Positions 1 to 8,483 of a DNA stretch of 39,490 bases are shown one piece after another. The stretch comes from Gomphosphaeria aponina SAG 52.96 = DSM 107014. GTDB lineage: Bacteria > Cyanobacteriota > Cyanobacteriia > Cyanobacteriales > Gomphosphaeriaceae. Positions within the stretch are counted from its first letter, which is position 1. Each line of letters opens with the position of its first letter. The notes beneath the pieces were generated by a model. That model was not told the origin of the DNA. It saw only the letters and a list, made by a program, of their open reading frames with translations, and did no database searches. Where the stretch lies: the NCBI GenBank assembly GCA_016903655.1, contig JADQBC010000018.1, positions 1 through 39,490 on the forward strand, written 5' to 3'. A program made the translations under genes and the position numbers.

Positions 1-152
1 CACCCCATCACCCCATCACCCCATCACCACATCACCCCATCACCCCATCACCCCATCACCCCATCACCCCATCACCCCATCACCCCATCACCCCATCACC
101 CCATCACCCCATCACCCCATCACCCCATCACCCCATCACCCCATCACCCCAT
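1..152. repeat. octamer tandem repeat, 19 units of CACCCCAT
   Basis: Nineteen consecutive 8-bp units CACCCCAT run in perfect phase from the window edge. One unit (25-32) reads CACCACAT. The array ends at 152 and decays into CATCATCCG. It probably continues to the left of the window. There are no spacers, so it is not a CRISPR array. It lies 40 bp beyond the stop codon of the glycosyltransferase at 192-1427. An 8-bp period is not a multiple of 3, so length changes would not keep a reading frame. Strand-slippage expansion is the likely origin. Confidence 0.97.
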
Positions 153-191
153 CATCCGTCTCTCTCACTCTTTAATAAAATTGGTATTAGT

Positions 192-1427
192 TTATCGGGC
201 TAAAATCTCCTCATAGAGTGCCATATATCTTTGTGCTTGTAATTCTAAAGGATATTCTTTTAAGGCTATTTCCCGACAATTTTTAGCCATGGTTTCCCTT
301 AATTGATCATCTTCCAATAATTGCATAATACCCTGGGCAAAATCCTCAGCATCTTCGGGATTGGCTAAATATCCAGTGACATTTGGACGCACTAAATCTG
401 GCACACCACCAATATTAAAAGATACCATAGGTGTTCCACAAGCCATACTTTCCTGTAAAACTAAGGGCAAATTATCGGCACGGGTGGGAAAAATCAATAA
501 ATCGGCGGCGGAAAAAGCAACGGATTTAAGCCGATCGCACCCTACATAACCTAAATCCACATGGGGAATATCTACCAATCGGGCGATCGCCTCTCCCCCA
601 CTACCAATAGTTAAAAGGGTAATTTCTTGTTTCAGGCTAGGGGGTAATTTTTGTAAAGCCGATAATAATAAATCCCCTCCCTTTCTTTTATCTTTTAAAC
701 TTTCAGCACCAAACATTAACACTTTTTTCTGATTCTCAATGCCTAACAGATAACGACATTTTTCTTGATCTAAAGGCAAGTAGGCGTTAGTATCAATGCC
801 GTGGGGAATGGTTTTAATGGTAAACTGATTGAGCATACTTTTTGTAGCCTGATTCCTTAACCACTGACTAGGACTAACAACGGTAATGTTAGAACGATTA
901 TAAACCCAGTTTTTCAACTTCCACTCTAAGGCAGTAGTATCTCGATTAATGGCGGGATATTCTTGGGGGTATGGACATTTTCCGCAACCTGTTTGCCATT
1001 TTTCACAGTCGTAACTATAGGCACAATGCCCCGTAAAACTCCACATATCATGGAGGGTATAAACTGCTGGTTTTTCTTTGGTGAGTTGAGGAATCGCTAG
1101 ATAGTTAAAATAGCCTGTGTGTAGGTTATGAAAGTTTAATATATCGGCTTCTTGGTAAAATGGATGTTGAGGTATATCAAAAGAACTAACCAGATTAATA
1201 TAGTTAAAGCCTGAGCGCCATGTGAAGCGATAAAGTTGATTTTCGAGGCGATATTTTCTTTTCACTGCTTCTACTCTCTCATCATCGGTGGCGACTATTC
1301 CTACTAATAATTTTGAGTCGATGCCTTGTTTTAGTAATCCTTGATGTAAACGATAACCTGCGATCGCAGCTCCGCCCTTGATGTCTGATTGATTGAGTTG
1401 TAGAACTTTGAGAGAATGATTGCTCAT
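192..1427 (-). CDS. glycosyltransferase family 4 (GT-B fold)
   Basis: A 411-aa protein with the two-domain GT-B layout. The N-terminal acceptor domain has a glycine-rich loop near residues 17-22 (IKGGAAIAG). A Cys-rich stretch near 135-152 (GHCAYSYDCEKWQTGCGKCP) is typical of WcaC-like GT4 enzymes of exopolysaccharide clusters. The C-terminal donor domain carries FPTRADNLPLVLQESMACG, the E-x7-E region that contacts the nucleotide sugar, followed by GGVPDLV. The length is normal for GT4. It probably adds one sugar to a lipid-linked repeat unit on the cytoplasmic side; the sugar cannot be read from sequence. It is the last minus-strand gene before the octamer array and is separated by 485 bp from the upstream radical SAM fusion, so it may have its own promoter. 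Confidence 0.9.
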   Translation of the reverse strand: MSNHSLKVLQLNQSDIKGGAAIAGYRLHQGLLKQGIDSKLLVGIVATDDERVEAVKRKYRLENQLYRFTWRSGFNYINLVSSFDIPQHPFYQEADILNFHNLHTGYFNYLAIPQLTKEKPAVYTLHDMWSFTGHCAYSYDCEKWQTGCGKCPYPQEYPAINRDTTALEWKLKNWVYNRSNITVVSPSQWLRNQATKSMLNQFTIKTIPHGIDTNAYLPLDQEKCRYLLGIENQKKVLMFGAESLKDKRKGGDLLLSALQKLPPSLKQEITLLTIGSGGEAIARLVDIPHVDLGYVGCDRLKSVAFSAADLLIFPTRADNLPLVLQESMACGTPMVSFNIGGVPDLVRPNVTGYLANPEDAEDFAQGIMQLLEDDQLRETMAKNCREIALKEYPLELQAQRYMALYEEILAR

Positions 1428-1912
1428 ATTTGAAGTAAATTGGCAAAAGTATTAATATTATTCCAATGATACACTGAAAAATCTCGAAAGTCAGTAGTCA
1501 GTAGTTAGGATTCTTCCTTCTTTTAATTCTTCATCTGCAATAATCATTTATTTTCTAGGAAATGAAGGAAAATTTATGGCTCTTTTACAGTAGTTATGAT
1601 AAATTAATGATTAATAGAATAGAACTTACGCATTGATAAAAAAAGAAAAATATGCTTAATCACTTTCAATCTGATGAAAAACCAAGTAATTTAACGATAA
1701 ATTATGTGGGTAAATGATTTAGAATAAAAGAACGTATTATTTCATTAAACATATTTCTTGTTAGGTCATACCAGTTTATTATATCAGAATTAAATCGTGC
1801 CAATTCTAATTGGATAAAACCGACGATTGAACTAAAAATAAAAATCTTATGTATTATTATTTAATAAATCCCTTTTTCTTCTTCCCTTTTAGGATAAGAT
1901 AATTCTCACAAC
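1428..1912. other. gene-free 485-bp AT-rich interval
   Basis: No convincing gene was found on either strand. Near 1489-1507 there is a short GTCAGTA heptamer repeat. At 1622-1634 the sequence AGAACTTACGCAT resembles one end of the GGACTTACGCA MITE found at 30370, without a matching second end nearby, so it may be a solo end. The interval must hold the promoter of the minus-strand glycosyltransferase at 192-1427 and the 3' end of the radical SAM fusion transcript, but I see neither a strong promoter nor a hairpin with a T-run. Confidence 0.5.
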
Positions 1913-4216
1913 TCATAACTGACTGCTATAAGATAATTTATCCTTCCAAAAACCATTGGCAATATCAGCAAGAGAAATTAAGCGATCTAATTTGCCTTTT
2001 TCTTCTAAAAAAGCCTTGATCTTTCCACCATTAGTATAATCAATAGCAATGTAGGGAACACCAAGGGTTTCAGCAAATAATACAGAATGAAATCTCATAC
2101 AAATATTGAATTTTGACGAATACATACTTTGGAGTATTTTTTGTGGTGAGACAGTTTCTCTAGCAAAGGAAACTTGAGTTTTTAAATGTCTTTCAGTCAG
2201 TAAATTTGATAAATTAGTAGCTAGTTTACGATTAAAAATTCTATCATCACCACCTACAGAAAAACTGTGCATAGGTAATAAGTGAATATTAGCAGAATAG
2301 TTATCAGCTAATGTCAGCAGAAATTCGGCTATTTGCTCCTCAAATCTATACTTAGTTAGTATATATTCTTCTCTACTGAGATTCCCTATATAATCTTCCC
2401 CCCACTCACGAAGAAAACAAGAAATATTTTTTGCTGTTCCTAGAGGAGGAATATTAGTATCTAAATCACCAGATGATTTAATAAATTGGACATAGTTTGT
2501 CGCAGGGTCTGGAATTACTGTAACTAATTTCTTTCCTGAAAAATCACGGGTACTTCTTTGAGCAGAAGCCTGATCTCGAAGAGTGATATGATCAGCTAAT
2601 CTGATAATTTCCGAAACTACTTTTGTATAAAGTGACAATTCAAGTGGGCCGATTCCACAACCTTCAATCCTTGTAATTGCACCTGATTTATTAGCAATAA
2701 TAAAGCTATAAAGAATATGATTTAATGGTTCTATATCCATTAAAGGACCACCTCCTACCACTACCTCATCAATTTGTTTACATACTTTTTCAAACTCTTG
2801 AGAATAGGTTTCTATAACAGAAATCTCTTCTAAAGACATTTCTTTAACCGTCCAATTAGAAACAAAAGGATAAAGACTAGCAAGATAAATTTTTTCTGGT
2901 GGATTATTTCTCCGACGAAGATCATTAATTACAGACCATAAAATTGCTTTATCACCTACTGTTTCTGTACCATACCAACCCACGATCAATACATTTTTAG
3001 ATGAAAGATGATCTAAATTAATTAATCCCCGCTCTAACTTGGTTAATTTAGTAGCTAGATTGAGCAAATTGGAACAGTTATATTTATGTCTTCTTCTCCT
3101 TTTTATATAATACAATAGTCTTTCTTTTAGTGTCACAGGTTCATGATAATCATGAGTACAATTAGAACAGTCTTTATCAATAATTTCTTTTCTTTTATCA
3201 AGGTTGGAAAAATAGAGTTGTTCGGCAGAAAATTCTAGTGTACTACCTATGGATGGAGATTTAGGTGAACAATACAAAAGTTCCCCTTTAGAAGTTAAAA
3301 CTACTGCTGTTGATTGATAAGGACAACCTATTAATCTGGGTTTATTTTCTACTAACATTCCGCGAATGTTTCTATAGGTTTTTTGAAAGGTTGAATTTTG
3401 TTCAAAATCATGTTCAACCCGAAAAAAGAACAAACCTAAGTGATAGAGTGTTTTTTCATCAAATGATCTAATAAATTCTGTTTGTCCAGAGTTATAAAGA
3501 CGTTCTATATATTCTGCTACACGAAACCTACCATATAAACCCGATAATTTGGCATAGTCTAAAAGTTCATCAACATAAAGAGCATTGGATGAAGTAATAG
3601 TACAGCCAAAAGATGTAGGAATATCAGTTTCTTCATGAAAAAACTTTAGTAATGCAATAGCTGAATCGAAGTTATTTTTTCGCCCTCTAACAGTGTCATG
3701 AACTTCTCCTATTCCGTCCAAAGAAACCATAACATTAAACTCGACTCCATAACTGCGACAGATTTCCGCCGCATCTAAAATTCGCTGTTTTACGGTGTCA
3801 TGGATAATCCCGTTAGTAATAATTCCAGTGCCGGTAATTTTAGGCTTTTTTTTGCATATCACACGGTAAATTTCCGCTAAATCTGTCCTTAATGTCGGCT
3901 CTCCACCACTAACTCCTATGTATTTAATTTCACTAAATAAGCCATCAGATAGTATTTCCGCTAATTCATCTGGTGTAAGTTCTTTATCTTTTTTTTGTTG
4001 CCAAATCAAGCACATTTGACAACGAGAATTACAAACATCATTGACTAGCATATTAATAGTTGTAGGCTTCTGAGGAAAAAACTGCCCTAGTTTTTTTGTT
4101 CTTAGTTCTTGGTAGGCAAGACTTCCAAGACTTTTTAGGGAATTGATTTTACGTATTTTGCTTAATTGTTTTTCTGTTAATGTTGATTTTAGTTTCTGCT
4201 TAATAATTGTGTACAT
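1913..4216 (-). CDS. radical SAM / polysaccharide pyruvyltransferase fusion protein
   Basis: A 767-aa two-module protein. Module 1 (about 50-390) is a radical SAM enzyme with the 4Fe-4S motif CNSRCQMC (C62, C66, C69) and a GGEPTLR motif. A SPASM-like Cys-rich tail lies near 320-375 (CPYQSTAV, LLYCSP, CSNCTHDYHEP). Module 2 (about 405-760) looks like the CsaB/polysaccharide pyruvyltransferase family. It begins VLIVGWYGTETVGDKAI, contains VVGGGPLMD in the middle and CMRFHSVLFAETLGVPYIAIDY near the end, read as the PEP-binding region. Known CsaB-type enzymes put ketal pyruvate on sugars. The radical SAM half could modify the same sugar or a peptide, but its substrate is unknown. It sits 4 bp downstream of the glycosyltransferase at 4221-5141, so the two are almost surely co-transcribed. 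Confidence 0.85.
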   Translation of the reverse strand: MYTIIKQKLKSTLTEKQLSKIRKINSLKSLGSLAYQELRTKKLGQFFPQKPTTINMLVNDVCNSRCQMCLIWQQKKDKELTPDELAEILSDGLFSEIKYIGVSGGEPTLRTDLAEIYRVICKKKPKITGTGIITNGIIHDTVKQRILDAAEICRSYGVEFNVMVSLDGIGEVHDTVRGRKNNFDSAIALLKFFHEETDIPTSFGCTITSSNALYVDELLDYAKLSGLYGRFRVAEYIERLYNSGQTEFIRSFDEKTLYHLGLFFFRVEHDFEQNSTFQKTYRNIRGMLVENKPRLIGCPYQSTAVVLTSKGELLYCSPKSPSIGSTLEFSAEQLYFSNLDKRKEIIDKDCSNCTHDYHEPVTLKERLLYYIKRRRRHKYNCSNLLNLATKLTKLERGLINLDHLSSKNVLIVGWYGTETVGDKAILWSVINDLRRRNNPPEKIYLASLYPFVSNWTVKEMSLEEISVIETYSQEFEKVCKQIDEVVVGGGPLMDIEPLNHILYSFIIANKSGAITRIEGCGIGPLELSLYTKVVSEIIRLADHITLRDQASAQRSTRDFSGKKLVTVIPDPATNYVQFIKSSGDLDTNIPPLGTAKNISCFLREWGEDYIGNLSREEYILTKYRFEEQIAEFLLTLADNYSANIHLLPMHSFSVGGDDRIFNRKLATNLSNLLTERHLKTQVSFARETVSPQKILQSMYSSKFNICMRFHSVLFAETLGVPYIAIDYTNGGKIKAFLEEKGKLDRLISLADIANGFWKDKLSYSSQL

Positions 4217-4220
4217 GATT

Positions 4221-5141
4221 TTAGCCCCAATTAATGATTTTTTTGACTACTTGCTTTATCCTACGGATCAAGCTAACATTTTTTTCCCGAGATGGCTCTA
4301 GGTATTTGTCATCAGCTAGACTATCACGGATGATGAAATTAGGATGCTTAAGTGGAAAGTCAATTGATTCAATTGGCAGATTGGCTCTAAATGAATTTTT
4401 TTGCGTCGTATGGGTAGCATCATCCCTAAAACCAATATTAGAAATTAAGTTTACTTGAGGTAGAATGCTTAATCCATGTTGAGATATGAAAGTCAACAGC
4501 CATATATAAGCCCAGGTATCTATTGAGCCGTTAAACACTTGGTTTAATAATTCTTTTCTTTTCTCTATTTCATTTCTATCTCCAAAAATTTCAAATGCTG
4601 CTGGGTAATAGTCTCTTACATGTGTCCACAATGACATATTAGTATCGTACAAGTTCCATGAACGTTTCCATGTAGCCCAACCCCATATATGAGGTAATCC
4701 AGAAAAATAATAAGAGAATGAATGGTTTGGGCTTAAGGTAGCACACAAGGAATTATTTCCCCCTATTTGCATAATTCGGGTATCGTTTCTATATTTTTCT
4801 AATAATTCTTGACAAAACCTAAAAAAGTCGGGATGGGGCAAACAGTCATCCTCCAGGATAATGGCTTCTTCTACTTGCTCAAAGACCCAATCCAAGCCAC
4901 TGCTGACCCGCTGACGACAACCTAAATTAGTATCAGCATAATTAGTGAAAACCTCACAATCCCAATCAACTTGTTTAATAACATCCCTTGCTTTTTGGCA
5001 TTTGTCAAGCTCTTCAGGAAATCTAGGTCCATCAGCAATCACAAATAGTTGTTTAGGTTGCTCTTGGCGAATGGCATTAAATATGATTTGGGTTAAGTCG
5101 GGACGATTAAATATAATAAAAGCTACTGGAGTATTAAGCAT
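4221..5141 (-). CDS. glycosyltransferase, GT2-like (tandem copy 1)
   Basis: A 306-aa GT-A type enzyme. The N-terminus MLNTPVAFIIFNRPDLTQII is the usual start of this family. The metal-binding acidic motif is AIILEDDCLPHPDFF near residues 93-108. A conserved HIWGWATWKRSWNLYD block follows near 150-165, then WAYIWLLTF and SNIGFRDDATHT. NCBI-style names for relatives are glycosyltransferase family 2 or hemolytic-like sugar transferase; the donor and acceptor are unknown. It is clearly paralogous to the protein at 5823-6764. The similarity extends about 50 bp upstream of both start codons, so this is a tandem duplication. No Shine-Dalgarno sequence lies at normal distance; a GAGGTG lies about 20 nt upstream in a stretch shared by both copies. 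Confidence 0.85.
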   Translation of the reverse strand: MLNTPVAFIIFNRPDLTQIIFNAIRQEQPKQLFVIADGPRFPEELDKCQKARDVIKQVDWDCEVFTNYADTNLGCRQRVSSGLDWVFEQVEEAIILEDDCLPHPDFFRFCQELLEKYRNDTRIMQIGGNNSLCATLSPNHSFSYYFSGLPHIWGWATWKRSWNLYDTNMSLWTHVRDYYPAAFEIFGDRNEIEKRKELLNQVFNGSIDTWAYIWLLTFISQHGLSILPQVNLISNIGFRDDATHTTQKNSFRANLPIESIDFPLKHPNFIIRDSLADDKYLEPSREKNVSLIRRIKQVVKKIINWG

Positions 5142-5220
5142 AAAATTAACTAATATTTTTCACCTCATTATTGTATTTCTTAGGGTGCGATAACGAAGTA
5201 GTGATGTTCGATGTAGGTTT

Positions 5221-5721
5221 TTAATTTGACGATCGCACTTTTTCCGCTTGTATGGGGGTTAAATTACCACAACGGCGTTGTAACTGGCGAATAGCGAGAT
5301 TAGCTTCTCCTTTTTTCTCGCCTTTTTTCTCGCCAATTTGTAAAACCTCTTGATAAAAGCGGGTTTGAGTAACATCAGCCTCTCTCAGATTAAGCATTTT
5401 TTGAATCTCCTCTATGGTTAATTGAGTAAATTTGTTCACCAGTATCGCTTCTACTAAGTCTAATTTTAGTCTAAATTCCGTTTCCGTTGCCGCAGTGTTT
5501 AAAATTTGTCTCGCTTCTGATGCCGCTTGGGCTTCAGGTGTCACGATTAATCTTAGTAACGCTAAATTGGGGCTTAAATTTTCTTGCTCTAATAAGTCTT
5601 CTAAGTAAAATCTTTCTACTTGAGTATTAAGCAAGTTTCCATAGGGAATTGGTGAGCCTAATTCCAGACGCTGGTTTCTTAAAATTAGTAAGCCGTGCCA
5701 ATTTCGCTCTGTTTCATAGAT
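5221..5721 (-). pseudogene. Rpn-family (DUF4351-type) nuclease/transposase relic, truncated at both ends
   Basis: A TTG codon at 5634 opens a 137-codon frame. The same frame reads further upstream without a stop as YETERNWHGLLILRNQRLE, then LGSPIPYGNLL, which is internal sequence of the cyanobacterial Rpn/DUF2887 PD-(D/E)XK-like family. The start of the family is missing. The C-terminus stops at NLTPIQAEKVRSSN inside the DUF4351 region, at a CGATCG-containing junction. Upstream, the frame runs into a dispersed repeat that reads TCATCCTGAGCG...GCGAAGGATC. Full-length relatives are near 250-300 aa. Its place between the two duplicated glycosyltransferases suggests it arrived with, or helped cause, the rearrangement. 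Confidence 0.75.
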
Positions 5722-5822
5722 CCTTCGCTGGCGCTCAGGATGACAGTTTTTCGTAATTTCGCAAGAGATCTATTTTAAAGATAAATCAGATCCCACCTCG
5801 TAACTTTTAGAGATCGCAATTA

Positions 5823-6764
5823 TTACTTTTTGATTAACCTTTTGAGCTTACCTTTCACTCTACCCAAAAGAGAACGTAATTTTGCTTTCAAAGTATCCGC
5901 CTCTTTCATGGCTAACCCCCCCAAAATATGGTCAAAGTAGAACGTATCAGCTTCCTTGTGTTGCACCACAAAGGGAGGATGAATAATCTCTCCAATATCT
6001 TCTGTGGGCATATTAGCTAACGGGCTATCCCCGAAAGTGTGAGTACCATCTTCCCCAAAACCAATATTAGATACTAGATTAACATTAGGCAATACCGTTA
6101 AGCCATTTTGTGACCAACAGGCAAAAGTCCACATATAATCCCATATATCATTAGGATTTTCCACGCACATACGCTCAAAAATTCTCAACCAGTATTTTTG
6201 TTCGTAGGGATCTTCATGAACAAATTTCAGTAAATCAAAATCTCTAAATTCGTTCCATTTACTCATTTTATAATCCCAATGTTGCCAAGCCCGTCGCCAA
6301 GATGCCCATCCCCAACAATGAGGATACTTAGAAAAATAATAGCTATAGGGGGTTCTTTTCTTGCCTCCTTGAAAATTATTTCCAGTAATTACCATTATTC
6401 GTTCATCGTCTCGATAATAGTTGAGGAGGGTTTCACAGTAGGGAAAAAAGGAGGGATGGGGTAAACAGTCATCTTCTAAAATAATTGCTTCCTCTACCAG
6501 CTCAAATACCCACGTTATGCCACTAGAAACTCTGACACCACACCCCAAATTTTGATCTGCATAGTTGGTATAAACTTGACAATCCCAATCGACTTGTTTA
6601 ATAATATCTCGTGTCTGTTGACATTTTTCTGCTTCTTCGGGGTTTCTCGCACCATCAGCAATTACAAATAGTTGTTTTGGTTGGGCTTGACGGATGGCGT
6701 TAAAAATTTGTTGAGTTTGTTTTGGTCTTTTGAAGATAATTAAGGCAACGGGAGTATTAAGCAT
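5823..6764 (-). CDS. glycosyltransferase, GT2-like (tandem copy 2)
   Basis: A 313-aa paralogue of the protein at 4221-5141. It shares the start MLNTPVALIIFKRP, the blocks QPKQLFVIADG and VDWDCQVYTNYAD, the acidic motif AIILEDDCLPHPSFF, the HCWGWASWRRAW block and SNIGFGEDGTHT. The C-terminal third differs and ends in a basic tail (GRVKGKLKRLIKK) that may sit on the membrane surface. The upstream DNA (about 6765-6815) matches that of copy 1, with an AGGGTGAAAAATAT stretch followed by about 10 nt to the ATG. The divergence between the copies suggests an old duplication with a change in acceptor or donor use, not a recent redundant one. Confidence 0.85.
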   Translation of the reverse strand: MLNTPVALIIFKRPKQTQQIFNAIRQAQPKQLFVIADGARNPEEAEKCQQTRDIIKQVDWDCQVYTNYADQNLGCGVRVSSGITWVFELVEEAIILEDDCLPHPSFFPYCETLLNYYRDDERIMVITGNNFQGGKKRTPYSYYFSKYPHCWGWASWRRAWQHWDYKMSKWNEFRDFDLLKFVHEDPYEQKYWLRIFERMCVENPNDIWDYMWTFACWSQNGLTVLPNVNLVSNIGFGEDGTHTFGDSPLANMPTEDIGEIIHPPFVVQHKEADTFYFDHILGGLAMKEADTLKAKLRSLLGRVKGKLKRLIKK

Positions 6765-6855
6765 AAAATCAACTGATATTTTTCACCCTATCATTATAAT
6801 TTCTTCTGGTGCGATCTCCCTTCCCCTTTAGTTTCTTTCCATAGGTGCGATCGCC

Positions 6856-7080
6856 TTATACGGTTAGGATGACAGGGGTTAATCGATAAATATGAGCTAG
6901 TTGAGTCGCAGTTTTGAGATCATTATTTTGCAGGGCAAAGCGTAGATTATCGAGTTTTTCAGCCTCTTCAAGGGATAAATAGGGCGACCAATCTTCGTTA
7001 GTATAGGTAAGGGTGACATCAATTTCAGCGATATATTCACCTTGACGGATAATTTTGGTTTGGGTTTTCCTATTATTCAT
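6856..7080 (-). CDS. small antitoxin-like partner of DUF4258 protein
   Basis: A 74-aa protein starting at ATG 7080 (MNNRKTQTKIIRQGEYIAEI). A longer frame exists but would overlap the upstream gene and lacks a better start. The central part DWSPYLSLEEAEKLDNLR and the end QLAHIYRLTPV are recognisable as the small conserved protein usually encoded next to DUF4258 proteins. It begins 5 bp after the DUF4258 stop codon. The pair looks like a toxin-antitoxin module with the toxin gene first; the role is inferred from gene pairing, as the family has no well-studied biochemistry that I can cite. It is one of two such pairs embedded in the polysaccharide block. Confidence 0.65.
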   Translation of the reverse strand: MNNRKTQTKIIRQGEYIAEIDVTLTYTNEDWSPYLSLEEAEKLDNLRFALQNNDLKTATQLAHIYRLTPVILTV

Positions 7081-7085
7081 AGTTT

Positions 7086-7376
7086 TTATTTTCGAGTTTT
7101 GTAATCTTCTTCCCAAGGATGTAAAGTTGGACGATAAGCAGTGATTAAAACGGCTGGAGAATCAGCATTTTTTGGAATACCCCATACTGTATGAATTGGT
7201 TGATTATGATTATCTTTTTGTAATAGCAAGACACAAGCTCCTTTTCCGTAGTCGGGATAATCTTCTATAATCTGTGCCTGTTCTATACTCAGGAGAATAT
7301 CTCTAATGAAAATGTTATCATTTGCCAATTCATCATAACCATGAGCGGATATTTTTATTTCTTTGGCTTTTACCAA
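7086..7376 (-). CDS. DUF4258 protein, RelE-like putative toxin
   Basis: A 96-aa protein with DUF4258 features: an N-terminal [19 protein letters not shown] segment, then [18 protein letters not shown], and a C-terminal core HTVWGIPKN followed by [21 protein letters not shown]4258 is considered a RelE/BrnT-like fold used in toxins. The only available start is TTG (7376) because an in-frame TAA lies just upstream and no internal Met exists. Translation may therefore be weak, or the 5' end may have been lost. The small gene at 6856-7080 follows 5 bp downstream. Confidence 0.65.
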   Translation of the reverse strand: MVKAKEIKISAHGYDELANDNIFIRDILLSIEQAQIIEDYPDYGKGACVLLLQKDNHNQPIHTVWGIPKNADSPAVLITAYRPTLHPWEEDYKTRK

Positions 7377-7478
7377 TTTTTAAATTCTAGTAAATGTTTC
7401 GCTCATATTTTTAGTTTTTTTTTTGGGTTCGAGCGAACTTTCCTGTTTGATTCTTTACAATCCATCGCACTTCCCCTT

Positions 7479-7749
7479 TTATTTAATGTTATTTAACCAT
7501 GCGATCGCCTCCTCAAAGCCTTGGAAATCTAAGAGACTTTCCCCTAATAATTCTAATTGTTCAATAGATAGAGCTTTCAAAGGAGGTTCGATCGTTTCTG
7601 AAAACTCACCAAAGCGTTTTTTAAGTAGGCGGGAAATAAGTGCGATCGCTTCTTGTTTTCCCCCATCATTAAGGATTCTTTGATAGGTAACAGATTCCTT
7701 TAAAAGATCATCTTGTAAATAGTTACTAATTTTGTGGACAAATATCCAC
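7479..7749 (-). pseudogene. Rpn-family C-terminal (DUF4351) relic
   Basis: Reading the minus strand from 7749 gives LEWIFVHKISNYLQDDLLKE, then SVTYQRILNDGGKQEAIALI and, further on, LLKKRFGEFSE and LSIEQLELLGESLLDFQGFE, stopping at 7479. This is the classic C-terminus of cyanobacterial Rpn/DUF4351 proteins (the LSIEQLExLGExLLDF motif). There is no start codon and no N-terminal nuclease domain. Its first codons touch the stop codon of the TnpB relic at 7750, so the junction is a deletion or insertion breakpoint. It carries two HIP1 octamers, one in each half. Confidence 0.85.
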
Positions 7750-7914
7750 TCAAGCTTTGTAAGGGGTAAACCTTACAGGGCTAACTACAAGCCGCTCTAT
7801 CAGGTTTCCACTAAAAGCGGAGTCCCCGACTACTTTTCTAATAATATTCAACGCACCATTTAAATCAGCGTTGTATTTTTTACCATTGGCAGCTTTAAAT
7901 AAACCTCTTTTATA
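7750..7914 (-). pseudogene. TnpB (IS607/IS200-IS605 group) C-terminal relic
   Basis: The minus strand reads YKRGLFKAANGKKYNADLNG, then ALNIIRKVVGDSAFSGNLIE and RLVVSPVRFTPYKA, with stop TGA at 7750-7752. ADLNGALNI is the conserved end of the TnpB RuvC domain, whose final Asp lies in the NADxNGA(L/F)NI motif. Upstream, the frame runs directly into a GGCAGAA heptamer array, so everything before the last 55 codons is lost. The zinc-finger cysteines lie in the missing part. Intact TnpB is an RNA-guided nuclease linked to IS607/IS605 elements; this piece cannot be active. Confidence 0.88.
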
Positions 7915-7950
7915 GCAGAAGGCAGAAGGCAGAGGGCAGAAGGCAGAAGG
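7915..7950. repeat. GGCAGAA heptamer short tandem repeat
   Basis: About five units of GGCAGAA, one reading GGCAGAG, lie between the TnpB relic and the IS630-like relic. This purine-rich heptamer is common in cyanobacterial intergenic DNA. Here it marks the breakpoint where TnpB coding sequence ends. Confidence 0.9.
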
Positions 7951-7991
7951 AAAACCCTTACTATTATTAAGTTTTAGATTTTGATAATGTC

Positions 7992-8357
7992 CTAACTATT
8001 CCCATCTTTGCTATACTTCTTTTTCCTAGATATTTTTCCTGTTTTTTTAAAGGCTCTTGATATAGTGCGATCACTAATTTCTTCAGGCCACAGTTGCGCC
8101 ATTTCTTGAGGAGTTTTGTCCCCATTGATGTGAGCGAACTCTTGAAATTTTGACCAATCGAGTATTTTGTGGTTATTTCCAGGTGGTTTATTGGGTTTGG
8201 CAGAGAAATCTCCTGTTTCTTTTAGCCGCTTTAACCATAAATCTATGGTATTACGACTAAGATTAAATAGTTCGCTTGCCTCACTCTTTTTTAGTCCATC
8301 AAGCTCGATCGCATCAATCACTTTTTTACGGAGATCATAACTGTAGGGTTTAGCCAT
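7992..8357 (-). pseudogene. IS630-family transposase N-terminal part, truncated
   Basis: A 121-aa frame starting MAKPYSYDLRKKVIDAIE, which is the IS630/ISSoc-type start. A first HTH is read at SEASELFNLSRNTIDLWLKR, and the second DNA-binding part KTPQEMAQLWPEEISDRTIS follows. In IS630 elements the end of this domain (here SRAFKKTGKISRKKK) is followed by a YGYRERDE-like block and the DDE catalytic domain, often by frameshift. Here the frame ends YSKDGNS and no DDE domain follows in any frame before the repeat at 7915-7950. The element is therefore 3'-truncated and inactive. A perfect AATCGCC/GGCGATT hairpin (8399-8414) lies upstream. Confidence 0.85.
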
Positions 8358-8483
8358 AGAGAAGAAAGGTTTAAGGGGTTTTCCCTATTATATGTCCTAA
8401 TCGCCCTGGCGATTGCTATAATTGCGAGATCCGAAGCAATCTCAAGTAATTTTTGCGAATTTTTTAAAATGCAAATAAGTTCA

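Noticed and set aside
1..152. CRISPR-like regular repetition
   Set aside because: Units are 8 bp without spacers; it is a simple tandem repeat.
5617..5635. Apparent copy of the glycosyltransferase start (TTAATACTC) at the Rpn frame start
   Set aside because: The Rpn frame continues upstream with family sequence, and LLNTQVERFYLEDLL fits the Rpn family itself; the short match is probably chance.
7423..7683. 86-codon plus-strand open frame
   Set aside because: It is the reverse complement of the Rpn/DUF4351 relic, which has clear homology on the minus strand.
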